From: a virus
Direction: 5' to 3' (one strand)
Virus record (IMG/VR): IMGVR_UViG_3300037110_000216
Span: 1 to 21,326 of that record
DNA length: 21,326 nucleotides
The notes beneath the pieces are model-generated. The model saw only the letters and a program-made list of their open reading frames with translations. It was not told the DNA's origin and searched no databases. How positions within the stretch are numbered: the stretch's first letter is position 1; each line of letters opens with the position of its first letter. The position numbers and the translations under genes are program-made. This document shows, in pieces, positions 13,309-20,192 of this stretch.

Positions 13309-13713
13309 CTATGAGTGCTGGTGGCAGATGCCGCGGATCTTCAGATTCGCGACGGTGCTGGCGGAATTCGTGACGTAGATGGCCGTCACGTTGCCGGCGA
13401 AAGGGATGGCTCCCGAGCCGTCGGTTTGGAGCGTCCAGGTTTTCACCTGGCCGGCCGCTACGGCGATGGTGTCCTGTGGCGAGCTGCCCGAGGGATTGTT
13501 CGTGTAGAGAGTGACCGCCTGGTCGCACGAAATACAAACCGATTTCAGGTGCGCCACCGTGATGGCGACGTAGATCTCGACGTTCGTGCCCGAGGCCGCG
13601 ATCTGTCCATCGAAGGCCGGGAGTTCGGAATCGTCGGTGATCGATTCCGAATAGCTGATCGCTTTGTTCGAAATGTCGGTGTAGGAGACCTGCCGGGTGT
13701 GTGAGAAGCTCAT
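13309..13713 (-). CDS. Small beta-rich protein, probably virion-associated
   Basis: The 134-residue product is rich in Ser, Thr, Val and Ala with alternating hydrophobic residues (VEIYVAITVAHLKSVCIS, QDTIAVAAGQVKTWTL, VTAIYVTNSAS). The pattern suggests a beta-sandwich such as a decoration or tail-fibre-associated protein. I do not recognise the family. The ATG comes 1 nt after the stop of the upstream secreted-protein gene (TGAaATG), so it sits in the same operon. Confidence 0.6.
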   Translation of the reverse strand: MSFSHTRQVSYTDISNKAISYSESITDDSELPAFDGQIAASGTNVEIYVAITVAHLKSVCISCDQAVTLYTNNPSGSSPQDTIAVAAGQVKTWTLQTDGSGAIPFAGNVTAIYVTNSASTVANLKIRGICHQHS

Positions 13714-13714
13714 T

Positions 13715-14422
13715 TCAGTTTCCGCTTGCGCTGGTGAACCAGGCCGACGAGCCGAAGGGCGTGGAGCCGGTATGGTATACCATTGCCCCGCGCGGGTCCT
13801 GCGCGTACTGCTCGCCGTTTTTCAAGATCGCGCCGCACGCGGGCACCGCGGCGTAGTAGCCGGCGCCGAGCGCAATGCCGACGCAGCTCGTGGGCAGCGC
13901 CGCTGGCGCGGTCACCACGGGAACCGGCGGATTGAAGGGCGGATAGTCGCCCCAGCTCGTGACGCCCAAATCGCCGATATTCAACGACACCTTGATCGAG
14001 CCTGCGGGCGGGGAATTCGGATTGTAGGTGATCGCGCCTGGAACGCCCAGGCCGGGCGCTATGGTGACGGGCGTTTGCAGCAGCGCCGGAATCCACGTCC
14101 AGCCGTATTGCTGGCGCATCTGCATCGTCAGGAACGGGTCCCAGCCATTGATGTCGATCAGCCCGTCTATCGGGTAACCGGTGGTCGCGAGCTGGATGGC
14201 TACCGAGGTGCGGCCGGAGGACGTGGGCGACCCAACATCGACCGGGAGCTGAGCCAAAGCCGCAACTACCGGCGGCTGGTGCGCCCAATAGATCGGATCG
14301 AAGTTCGACTCGGTTGCGGCGACGGGGGCGGCACTCGAGGAGGGCGCGGCAGCGACCGACTGCGAGAAGGCGCTGCCGCCTGGCAGAAGTAAGGCGAGGA
14401 GGAAGAGGAGGGCTGTTTTCAT
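13715..14422 (-). CDS. Exported protein with Sec signal peptide, unknown function
   Basis: The 235-residue protein starts MKTALLFLLALLLPGGSAFS, a textbook Sec signal peptide with cleavage expected after SAFS or nearby. The mature part is Pro/Ala-rich with Trp/Tyr patches (FDPIYWAHQPP, DINGWDPFLTMQMRQQYGW) and one likely disulfide pair (SCVGIA, PACGAIL). The ATG is fixed by an ATGA overlap with the upstream gene. A phage protein sent to the periplasm or surface could alter the host envelope, block superinfection or assist lysis. No family was recognised. Confidence 0.6.
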   Translation of the reverse strand: MKTALLFLLALLLPGGSAFSQSVAAAPSSSAAPVAATESNFDPIYWAHQPPVVAALAQLPVDVGSPTSSGRTSVAIQLATTGYPIDGLIDINGWDPFLTMQMRQQYGWTWIPALLQTPVTIAPGLGVPGAITYNPNSPPAGSIKVSLNIGDLGVTSWGDYPPFNPPVPVVTAPAALPTSCVGIALGAGYYAAVPACGAILKNGEQYAQDPRGAMVYHTGSTPFGSSAWFTSASGN

Positions 14423-14802
14423 GGTTGAAGATCTGGATCGAAAAAGGGAGCTATGCAGCCGGTCCAAACGGCGCGAAAACTCTTCGCCGTCGAATTAGGC
14501 AGATCCTTCAGAGCCCAGCAGTTCTGAGGATTGGTCGGCGTCTCGTAGTCGTAGGAATAGTTGGTCGGCTGTGGCTCGGAAGGCTTGTAGCCGGCCGCTT
14601 CGTCGGCCGAGGTGACGGCGCGCCAGGGAATCGCCCCATGCCAGTGCAGCTCACGGACGCAGTTCTTGGGGCCAATCGGCTTGATCAGACCCTCGCGGAT
14701 GCGCGCCAGCACCAGCTCCTCGGTCATGAAGCAGATGCCGCCGGTGCGGGGATCGATAACGGTGATAAGTTCGCCGTGCGTGGCGAGGTGCTTTAGATAC
14801 AC
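14419..14802 (-). CDS. Hypothetical protein, first gene after a structured gap
   Basis: The 127-residue protein (IDPRTGGICFMTEELVLARI..., later NVRELHW-like CVRELHWHGAIPW) is soluble and not recognised. The GTG at 14802 is the only start after an in-frame TAA, but no ribosome-binding site is seen before it. Initiation at the later Met in ICFMTEELV would give a shorter protein. The stop overlaps the next gene by ATGA. Confidence 0.5.
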   Translation of the reverse strand: MYLKHLATHGELITVIDPRTGGICFMTEELVLARIREGLIKPIGPKNCVRELHWHGAIPWRAVTSADEAAGYKPSEPQPTNYSYDYETPTNPQNCWALKDLPNSTAKSFRAVWTGCIAPFFDPDLQP

Positions 14803-15000
14803 TTCGGGCGTCGAAGCAGCAGCGGGGAATTTCTCCGGGGCTTATACGCGGGCCGGTGTCTTTCAACACTGGGCTGTAGCGACGCCAGCGCCTTCCCTAC
14901 AGGCGCCACCGGGGAAGCCGGTGCGATGTGCTCACAACAATACTGTGCAGTCAGGAGGGCAAAAGGAATACTCGAAGGAATGAAGTCGTTGCGGAAGCGG
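14803..15000. other. Intergenic region with two tandem hairpins
   Basis: No gene is visible in these 198 bp. Two stem-loops lie side by side: GCGCC, 9-nt spacer, GGCGC at about 14889-14907, then CACCGG, GGAAG, CCGGTG at about 14907-14923. No poly-T follows on the minus strand, so they are not typical terminators. They may be a leader or RNA-processing structure before the genes 14802-13715. Confidence 0.4.
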
Positions 15001-15384
15001 CTAATAATACTCTGGCGCGACGCCGGTCTCGCTCGGGTGCGGCAGCTCGGGTCCGAAGCATGCCGGGCCGTCCCAGCAGCGGCAGCGGGCGCGCGAGCAC
15101 GAGCGCTTGCAGGTGTTGTGCGGCTCCTTCGTGTCCGCATGCTGGATGATCTCGCAGTTGTCGGGGATCTTCGCTAGACAGGCGTCGATGGCGCTCCGCG
15201 AGCCTAGAGCGTAGCAGTGCTGCCGACCTTCCTCTTCCACCCGCACCACCATGCGCGGGCAATGACACTGGTGATAGGAGCCGATCTTGCAGGCCCAGCG
15301 CTCGTCCGGATCGGCGGCGGGAGCTTTGGGCTTTTGGGCCAGCGCGGCGAGCGCGATCGCGGCGAGAAGGAGAAGGCGCCTCAT
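15001..15384 (-). CDS. Secreted cysteine-rich small protein
   Basis: The 127-residue protein has a Sec signal peptide (MRRLLLLAAIALAALAQ) and a mature part with eleven Cys, including HCHC-like QCHCPR and RCRCW, suggesting several disulfides or metal binding. It is probably periplasmic or extracellular. The ATG overlaps the stop of the upstream gene (ATGA). No known toxin or family pattern was matched. A Cys-rich exported protein in a phage operon is unusual. Confidence 0.6.
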   Translation of the reverse strand: MRRLLLLAAIALAALAQKPKAPAADPDERWACKIGSYHQCHCPRMVVRVEEEGRQHCYALGSRSAIDACLAKIPDNCEIIQHADTKEPHNTCKRSCSRARCRCWDGPACFGPELPHPSETGVAPEYY

Positions 15385-15560
15385 GAAGGATCGATCTGAG
15401 ACTTCAGCGCGCCTGCTCGGATGAACCTACTGTGTCCAGACCACGCTTGAGCGGCGTCTCCGCAACTGCGCTCGGCTGGATTACCAGGACACCGTTCGGT
15501 GGCTACCCGGATAAAACACCAGTAGACGACAGCCCTCGGCAGGTGCCACGCGAGCCACAT
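15381..15560 (-). CDS. Small conserved-type phage protein (HLPRAVVYW motif)
   Basis: The 59-residue frame starts MWLAWHLPRAVVYWCFIRVA. This W-x-LP-x-x-[VL]VYW-x-x-IRV opening resembles small orphan proteins found in many phages, whose function is unknown. The ATG at 15560 has GAGG 8 nt upstream and lies 30 bp after the preceding stop; a longer frame from 15680 would overlap the previous gene and is less likely. The stop overlaps the next start by ATGA. Confidence 0.6.
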   Translation of the reverse strand: MWLAWHLPRAVVYWCFIRVATERCPGNPAERSCGDAAQAWSGHSRFIRAGALKSQIDPS

Positions 15561-15589
15561 GAGAAACGCCTCGGTGCGGTGCTCGCGGT

Positions 15590-16195
15590 TCACGGCTGCC
15601 CCGCCTTCGTCGCCGGCGCGGGCACGGTCGGCGTCTTGCCAAAGCTCCGCGAGAGAAACACGAACGGATAGCCCTTCCATCCGGAGCTGATCTTGTCGCC
15701 CGAGAAGCCCACGCCCACATTCCAGTTGCCGACCGCGGTTTCGATGCCGGCCGCGTACTGCTGGGCGAAGCCGGCGCTCGTGCCGATGGCTGTGACTGTG
15801 GCAGCGTTCAAGCCAGGCGCCGCCGGCGTCACGATCTTGGTTTTCAGAAGCGTCTCGATGGCCGCGCCGTAGCCGACGATGGTGAACGGCGTGAGCTTCC
15901 GGGTTTTTACCGTCATGGACGGTAAATTCGACTTGACCCCGATCACCAGGGTGGTGGCCTGGTGGATGGTCGATCCGGTTTGTAACCCGAGCTCGCCGAA
16001 GATCTCCTGATTGCCGCCCACCGGCACGGCGACGCCCAGGCCTCCGAGCAGGCTGTTGCCCGTGGAAGCTCCGGCTTCGCTGAACCAGGACGCCTGGCTA
16101 ATCGAGGACGTTTGCGCGCGCGCGGCTGTCCATGAACATAGACAGAGGAGCGCGGCTGTCAATGATGCTGTCCGCGCTCGGCCGTGCCGTTTCAT
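15590..16195 (-). CDS. Exported, possibly outer-membrane beta-barrel protein
   Basis: The 201-residue protein has a long signal peptide (MKRHGRARTASLTAALLCLCSWTAARAQ). The mature part is made of alternating strands rich in Gly, Thr and aromatics (LLGGLGVAVPVGG, EIFGELGLQTG, WNVGVGFSGDKIS, YPFVFLSRSFGK). This looks like a small outer-membrane barrel, though it does not end in the usual terminal Phe. The ATG at 16195 is preferred over a TTG at 16210. A phage-encoded surface protein could change the receptors of the host cell. No family was recognised. Confidence 0.55.
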   Translation of the reverse strand: MKRHGRARTASLTAALLCLCSWTAARAQTSSISQASWFSEAGASTGNSLLGGLGVAVPVGGNQEIFGELGLQTGSTIHQATTLVIGVKSNLPSMTVKTRKLTPFTIVGYGAAIETLLKTKIVTPAAPGLNAATVTAIGTSAGFAQQYAAGIETAVGNWNVGVGFSGDKISSGWKGYPFVFLSRSFGKTPTVPAPATKAGQP

Positions 16196-16256
16196 AAGTA
16201 TACGTATCAAGCGGCCGCCTTCTTGTCACTGCTGTTGTCTTCCGCAAGTGGCACGA

Positions 16257-16401
16257 TCATGCGGCCGCCTTTCTTGCTTTCGGTTGTGCGGCGCCGATGC
16301 GCTCGCGCGCCATGCAGTAAGAGCGGGCTGGTGACGCAACAGTGAACGGAGCCGGCGTCGAGGGTCCGCAGGACGCGCAGTGCGTCGCCGTGGATGATCA
16401 C
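16257..16401 (-). pseudogene. Remnant of a DNA methyltransferase with internal deletion
   Basis: The GTG start overlaps the previous stop (GTGA). The first 26 codons (MIIHGDALRVLRTLDAG, then SVHCCVTSP) are a clear N-terminus of an N4-cytosine/N6-adenine methyltransferase, where CVTSPPY is expected. Instead the text jumps after TSP. In the next frame it reads CMARERIGAAQPKARKAAA and TGA (16257-16259), which is a typical C-terminus of the same family. The central few hundred codons, including the SAM-binding motif, are gone and the frame is shifted. The product cannot be an active enzyme. In its own frame the remnant continues through a 17-codon tail (MIVPLAEDNSSDKKAAA) to 16207. Confidence 0.75.
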
Positions 16402-16601
16402 GCGACCTCCTTCTTCAGCAGCTCCACTTTCCCGCGCCGCTGCTTGGCCAGGAACTCGGCCGACGCCAGGTTGGAGCAGAAGGCGAAGCTCGCGTCCTGC
16501 TCGCTATAGACTAATTCTTTGCCGCCCACCAGCGTCAGCCCGAGGCGGCGTCCAATCACCCGGTAGGGATGCACTTTCAGATCGATGTGAGGCTCCGGCA
16601 T
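16398..16601 (-). CDS. Small hypothetical protein
   Basis: The 67-residue protein (MPEPHIDLKVHPYRVIGRRL...) is not recognised. It is mixed alpha/beta with a basic C-terminal helix. The ATG directly follows the stop of the metallopeptidase gene, and the stop overlaps the GTG of the methyltransferase remnant. It may be an accessory to either neighbour. Confidence 0.55.
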   Translation of the reverse strand: MPEPHIDLKVHPYRVIGRRLGLTLVGGKELVYSEQDASFAFCSNLASAEFLAKQRRGKVELLKKEVA

Positions 16602-17339
16602 TTACGCGGCCTCCCATTCCTTTTCGCGCGGCACTTTCGCGTCGCAGACGCCGACGGCCGCAGCCTGCCAGCGGAACGCGTGCTCTTCCACCATGCGGGC
16701 CCAGAAGCCGCGGATCGCGTCGAGCTTCAGCGGATGCTCAAAGCCCGGGTGCGGCCAGAATTCGGTTTCGATGCCGGTGACGCAGATCCGGAAATCGTTC
16801 GCGATGAGCTCGCCTACTTCCGCGTGCCACTTCCGGCCACCGTAGGCGGTGCCGGCCTCCGGACGCATCTTCATGTACTCGCGGTCGAATTCGGTGACGG
16901 CGTGGTCCTCGATGCGCCGGAGGGCTTCGATCGCCCATTGGACGACGTGGCCGTACTCGTGCGCGACCAGGTAGCGCGTCATTGCTGGGTGTATCGGGAT
17001 GCGTTTACCGGACAGCACGATCCAGGGCGTGAACTTTGTGCGCGGCGCGCGGTCGTCCCAATCGAAGGCGCGGTCGCTGTGGCCGCTGGTCCGGCTCACG
17101 GCCTCGTGGTGAAGCAGATAGTACGTGGGCGGCGTGACGATCGGAAAGGCAGCCTCCACCTGGTCGGCCGTCTCCTGCACCAGCTTGCGATCGTGCGCGT
17201 AGCAGGGGAAAGGATCCACCTTCACGTTGCGGTAGTGGGCGGGCGGTCCCACCTGAAACTGCGGCGTGCCATCGAAGGGCCAGCCCAGGTCTTCGGTCTT
17301 CAACTCGATCACGCGCAGGGTAGTCATGTTCTCTTTCAT
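16602..17339 (-). CDS. HExxH zinc metallopeptidase-like protein
   Basis: The 245-residue protein contains YLVAHEYGHVVQWAI, with the zinc-protease motif HEYGH at residues 127-131. A downstream Glu/Asp-rich helix (FDREYMK, then AEVGELIANDF) could give the third zinc ligand. No signal peptide is present, so it would act inside the host cell. Substrates are unknown: virion maturation, or cleavage of a host protein, are possible. The first ATG overlaps the sigma-factor stop (ATGA); a second ATG four codons later is also possible. Confidence 0.72.
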   Translation of the reverse strand: MKENMTTLRVIELKTEDLGWPFDGTPQFQVGPPAHYRNVKVDPFPCYAHDRKLVQETADQVEAAFPIVTPPTYYLLHHEAVSRTSGHSDRAFDWDDRAPRTKFTPWIVLSGKRIPIHPAMTRYLVAHEYGHVVQWAIEALRRIEDHAVTEFDREYMKMRPEAGTAYGGRKWHAEVGELIANDFRICVTGIETEFWPHPGFEHPLKLDAIRGFWARMVEEHAFRWQAAAVGVCDAKVPREKEWEAA

Positions 17340-17971
17340 CCGGCGATGGGCAGGAGTTCGTCGGGCGGCGACAACAGCTTCAGCCTGCGGTAGCCCCTCT
17401 GGAGCTTCGTCCGTGCGAGCTGCATCCGGGCTTTGAGCTGCATCGCCGTGAGCTTAAGCTCGCGCTGGATTTGAGCCGCGGGCTGGCCGCGAAAATAGAA
17501 CCGCAGCACGATCTCGCGATGCTCCGGATCGAGTTCGCCGAGCAGCGACTGGAAGATGCCGGCCATTTGCGCCGCTTGCTCGCGATCGATAAGCTCGGCC
17601 TCGGGGCTAGAGCCATCGCCCGACGCCGCGGTCTTGTCGCGCTTCGGCAGCGGGATTACCTTGCCCATCAGGCGCGACTGCGTTTCTGCCGCGCGCGATC
17701 TCAGGTTGCGCGCTACACCGCGCGCGAAGGAAAGCAGCGCGTTCGAATCTTCGATCCGATCTTCTTCGATGGCCTGGATGACAAGCAGCGTGAGTTCCTG
17801 CAGCAGGTCTTCGCCCGCGTCCTGGCCAACGCGGTAAACCAGGTAGCGCAGGAAATTGGCGCGCAGCAGACGGTGCAGTTGCGCGTAGGCCTGGACCAGC
17901 GGCCCGGTGTCGCGCGCGGCGGCTACCTGGCGGCCCTGCCGGATGGCTTCCGCTATTTCGCGCTCGGTCAC
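17336..17971 (-). CDS. Sigma-70 family (ECF-like) RNA polymerase sigma factor
   Basis: The 211-residue protein has a region 2-like part (LLRANFLRYLVYRVGQDAGEDLLQELTLLVIQAIE, about 33-67), a variable linker, and a region 4 helix-turn-helix (LDPEHREIVLRFYFRGQPAAQIQRELKLTAMQLKARM). It would redirect host RNA polymerase to phage or host promoters. The GTG start at 17971 overlaps the preceding stop (GTGA); longer readings extend into the previous gene and are not real. It is the second sigma-like gene in this operon, after 19648-20157. Confidence 0.85.
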   Translation of the reverse strand: MTEREIAEAIRQGRQVAAARDTGPLVQAYAQLHRLLRANFLRYLVYRVGQDAGEDLLQELTLLVIQAIEEDRIEDSNALLSFARGVARNLRSRAAETQSRLMGKVIPLPKRDKTAASGDGSSPEAELIDREQAAQMAGIFQSLLGELDPEHREIVLRFYFRGQPAAQIQRELKLTAMQLKARMQLARTKLQRGYRRLKLLSPPDELLPIAG

Positions 17972-18261
17972 AGCTCCAGACGTTCCTGGATGTCGGCCAA
18001 CACCGTTGAGATCTGGGACGCCATTTCGACCGCCTCCCCGATCTGCGCGCCGATCTGGCTCTGCCTTATTAGCGGGGCACCGACCTTGCCCTCGGGGTTC
18101 GACGGCGTGCACACGGGCAGCAATCGCTCGCGCAGAGTAAAGGCATGCTTCAAAAGGCTGTCGAGCCGCTCGCGGAGCGTTTCGATTACGGCCGGGATTT
18201 CGCGCTCCGGCCTCTCTTGCACCTTCCACGGGCGTTCATCTCGTGCTGCTAGTTCGCTCAT
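17968..18261 (-). CDS. Hypothetical protein with duplicated start region
   Basis: The 97-residue form starts MSELAARDERPWKVQERPE and is helical and charged; no family was recognised. A 60-bp-period tandem duplication upstream provides a second identical ribosome-binding site and ATG in the same frame at 18321. That gives a 117-residue form in which the duplicated ribosome-binding region is translated. Both sites have GGAAGG 4-5 nt before ATG. The stop overlaps the sigma-factor start (GTGA). Confidence 0.6.
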   Translation of the reverse strand: MSELAARDERPWKVQERPEREIPAVIETLRERLDSLLKHAFTLRERLLPVCTPSNPEGKVGAPLIRQSQIGAQIGEAVEMASQISTVLADIQERLEL

Positions 18262-18365
18262 GATGCCTTCCTTTTCCAACTTTCGCGGTAGGTATTGTTT
18301 CGGGGTTGCTAGTTCGCTCATGATGCCTTCCTTTTCCAACTTTCGCGGTAGGTATTGTTTCGGGG
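18247..18365. repeat. Exact tandem duplication (59 bp identical, 60-bp period)
   Basis: Positions 18247-18305 and 18307-18365 are identical. Each copy carries the ribosome-binding site, ATG and first codons of gene 17968-18261. The period is a multiple of three, so the frame is kept. The lack of any divergence suggests a recent event, or an assembly artefact. Confidence 0.95.
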
Positions 18366-18387
18366 CTTAGCCTCGTTGGTTTTTCGA

Positions 18388-18570
18388 TCACGCCGCGCTG
18401 CCTCCGTCGCTCGGGAAGCTGCCGGCAAAGAGGATCGCGGCCGCCAGACAACACAGCAACGCCGGGCCGCTATAGCCGGGCGTCGGCTTCTCGACCAGAC
18501 CCAGGTAGAAGGCCGCGCCGATGAAGAGCAGGCCGCCCGTGATGAGGACACCCCTGGTCATGCGCGTCAT
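18388..18570 (-). CDS. Small two-span membrane protein
   Basis: The 60-residue protein has two hydrophobic spans (GVLITGGLLFIGAAFYLGL and GPALLCCLAAAILFAGS) and a short polar loop. Its ATG overlaps the preceding stop (ATGA). Membrane peptides of this type in phage operons can be holins or inner-membrane effectors; position does not distinguish these. Confidence 0.6.
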   Translation of the reverse strand: MTRMTRGVLITGGLLFIGAAFYLGLVEKPTPGYSGPALLCCLAAAILFAGSFPSDGGSAA

Positions 18571-18902
18571 TGCTTCGTGTCGCTCGCCGGCTGCATCGGC
18601 CCCAGGTTCGCGGCCAGCACCAGGTCGAGGAGCTTGGGATGGATCTCGGCCCACGTGTAAAGCTCGGCCTTCTGGACGACGAGCTCGTAGGGCTTGCCCA
18701 CAATCATCACGACGCCCGGCACGACCGCGGCTTCCGTGAATAGCTTGGTCTGCGCGGTCTCGTGACGATGCACCGTTTCCTGCGCGCAGTCGGTCAGATC
18801 CGCGCGCGAGAAATACACGCGCACGCTCGCCGACATGTCGAGGTAACCCACCGGGAGCGTCTGGTTTCCGGGCGTCGCGAAGCTGTTTTCCGAGCTGTTC
18901 AT
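18567..18902 (-). CDS. Hypothetical phage protein
   Basis: The 111-residue protein (MNSSENSFATPGNQTLPVG...) is mixed alpha/beta and soluble and is not recognised. The ATG lies 12 nt after the stop of the tiny membrane gene upstream; the ribosome-binding site is weak. The stop overlaps the next gene by ATGA. Confidence 0.6.
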   Translation of the reverse strand: MNSSENSFATPGNQTLPVGYLDMSASVRVYFSRADLTDCAQETVHRHETAQTKLFTEAAVVPGVVMIVGKPYELVVQKAELYTWAEIHPKLLDLVLAANLGPMQPASDTKQ

Positions 18903-18914
18903 ATACGGGCGGGT

Positions 18915-19010
18915 TTATACCTTGATGCGTACCACCAGGACCAGCAGCAGCGCCCACGCGGCGAGCACCAGGACCAGCAGCACCAACCGGAGTGCGTCTT
19001 CGAACGTCAC
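18915..19010 (-). CDS. 31-residue single-span membrane peptide
   Basis: The short frame MTFEDALRLVLLVLVLAAW (then ALLLVLVVRIKV) is one continuous membrane helix with an acidic N-terminal cap and a basic C-terminus. The GTG start overlaps the stop of the upstream gene (GTGA), the same coupling used through this operon, which supports it being real. The repeated ctgctggtcctggtg units show internal duplication. Function is unknown. Confidence 0.55.
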   Translation of the reverse strand: MTFEDALRLVLLVLVLAAWALLLVLVVRIKV

Positions 19011-19498
19011 GCGGCTTTCTCCTCGGCCTCGGGCAGCGCCACGGCTTTCACCGGCCGCGAGCCGGTGCGCGCGGTGAGGACCACGTCTTTCTGTTTCTCG
19101 CCCGGCAGCAGCGCGTCGATGATCTTCATGGGGATCGTGCAGTGCAGCAGGAAGACGGCCTGGCTAAGAGCCTTGAACAGCTTCGCCATGGACGTTACCT
19201 TGCGCTCGTTGTCGCGCGGGCCGATCTGCACCTCGTACTTCGCGCCCAGGATCTTGAAGCCGTCGCCGGCGGCTGCGTCGTCATAGAGCGCCTGGATCTC
19301 GTGCCGGCAGGCCTCGTGAGCTTTGGCGGTCGGCTTGAAGCGCTGCACCTCCGCATCGAGCGCGCCGAATTTGTCGGCCAGGTCGCGGCGATGCGCCTGG
19401 GCCAGGGCCAAGGAGGCCAGGGCCGGGGATTCGGGAGTACCCCGGCGCTGTTCAGGCGCCGGGGCTGGCTGTCCACCAACAACTACTTTGCTGCTCAC
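19007..19498 (-). CDS. Hypothetical helical protein
   Basis: The 163-residue protein has a Pro-rich N-terminus, a helical region (LALAQAHRRDLADKFGALDAE) and a C-terminal segment with FKALSQAVFLLHCTIPMKIID. No family was recognised. The GTG start has AGG 5 nt upstream. It is the first gene after the 149-bp gap downstream of the sigma gene, so a promoter, perhaps one read by that sigma factor, may lie at 19499-19647. Confidence 0.55.
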   Translation of the reverse strand: MSSKVVVGGQPAPAPEQRRGTPESPALASLALAQAHRRDLADKFGALDAEVQRFKPTAKAHEACRHEIQALYDDAAAGDGFKILGAKYEVQIGPRDNERKVTSMAKLFKALSQAVFLLHCTIPMKIIDALLPGEKQKDVVLTARTGSRPVKAVALPEAEEKAA

Positions 19499-19647
19499 TA
19501 CACCTGCTTAACGGAGCGAGCGGGCGAAAGCGCAATAGCTGGGGCGCCGGTTTGTTTCCGCCGCTCCGATGAACTAGGGGGACTCGCGAGCGTCCCTTTG
19601 TACGTTTAAACGCACCGCACGGCCTTGCCAATGCGTCCCCAGCACCA
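19499..19647. other. Gap downstream of the sigma gene, with one hairpin
   Basis: No gene is seen. On the minus strand AGGGAC, GCTCGCGA, GTCCCCCT can form a stem without a following T run, so it is a weak terminator candidate. The AT-rich patch gtacgtttaaacg nearby could contain a promoter element not of the sigma-70 consensus. Confidence 0.35.
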
Positions 19648-20157
19648 CTACGCCGCCAGGCGCTCCAGCGCCGTCTGCCTTAGCTTCCGTACGCGGCTGC
19701 CGCTCACGCCCAGCTCCCGCGCGATCGCCCCGGAGCCGGCGCCTTCCACCGCCAAGCGAAAGACCTCGCGCTCGCGCTCCGTCAAAGTTGCAGCGTTTCG
19801 CTGCAAGTGTCGCGCCCGCTCGCCGCGCATCGCGAGCTGCTCGGGGTTGGCTTCCTCCGCAATTACATCCGGCGGCATGGCGGATCTCCGGCTCTCGCCC
19901 GCTTCCCTGATCAGGTCGAGCATCGCGCCGCGCACGCGCTGCCAGGTCCAGAAGCGGCCTTGATCGAGAATTCGGATCATGGCGAGTACTCCGGCGGCCA
20001 CCAGATCGTCGGTATCGATGGAGGGCGGGAGGCGCGTTCGAAACTGCCGCGCGATTAACTGAATTCGCGGTAAATGCTTCTCAATTAGCGAGTTGCGGTC
20101 CGCGCGATTCAAGGTATCCTCGTTGTAGCGTCCACAGAGTTGATGCGATTGGTTCAT
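19648..20157 (-). CDS. Sigma-70 family RNA polymerase sigma factor (FliA-like layout)
   Basis: The 169-residue protein contains a region 2 core (LPRIQLIARQFRTRLPPSI, then DTDDLVAAGVLAMIRILDQ) and a region 4 (LTEREREVFRLAVEGAGSG, then ARELGVSGSRVRKLRQ). It lacks a full region 3, which shortens it relative to FliA. It probably starts a phage expression programme. The ATG follows a perfect 6-bp hairpin by three bases and has no separate ribosome-binding site, so structure may control its translation. It is divergent from the XRE regulator. Confidence 0.85.
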   Translation of the reverse strand: MNQSHQLCGRYNEDTLNRADRNSLIEKHLPRIQLIARQFRTRLPPSIDTDDLVAAGVLAMIRILDQGRFWTWQRVRGAMLDLIREAGESRRSAMPPDVIAEEANPEQLAMRGERARHLQRNAATLTEREREVFRLAVEGAGSGAIARELGVSGSRVRKLRQTALERLAA

Positions 20158-20160
20158 TTT

Positions 20161-20177
20161 GCGGGGAAAGGCCCCGC
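20161..20177. promoter_or_regulatory. Perfect palindrome between divergent sigma and XRE genes
   Basis: The sequence gcggggaaaggccccgc is a 6-bp inverted repeat with a 5-bp spacer. It lies in the 35-bp gap between the two divergent genes. It could be the operator of the XRE regulator, an RNA hairpin at the sigma start, or both. Confidence 0.55.
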
Positions 20178-20192
20178 GAATGCAAGGGCTCG

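Noticed and set aside
17972-18229. Longer N-terminus for the sigma factor 17336-17971
   Set aside because: It is an Arg/Pro-rich shadow of gene 17968-18261; the GTG overlapping that gene's stop gives a normal-sized sigma factor.
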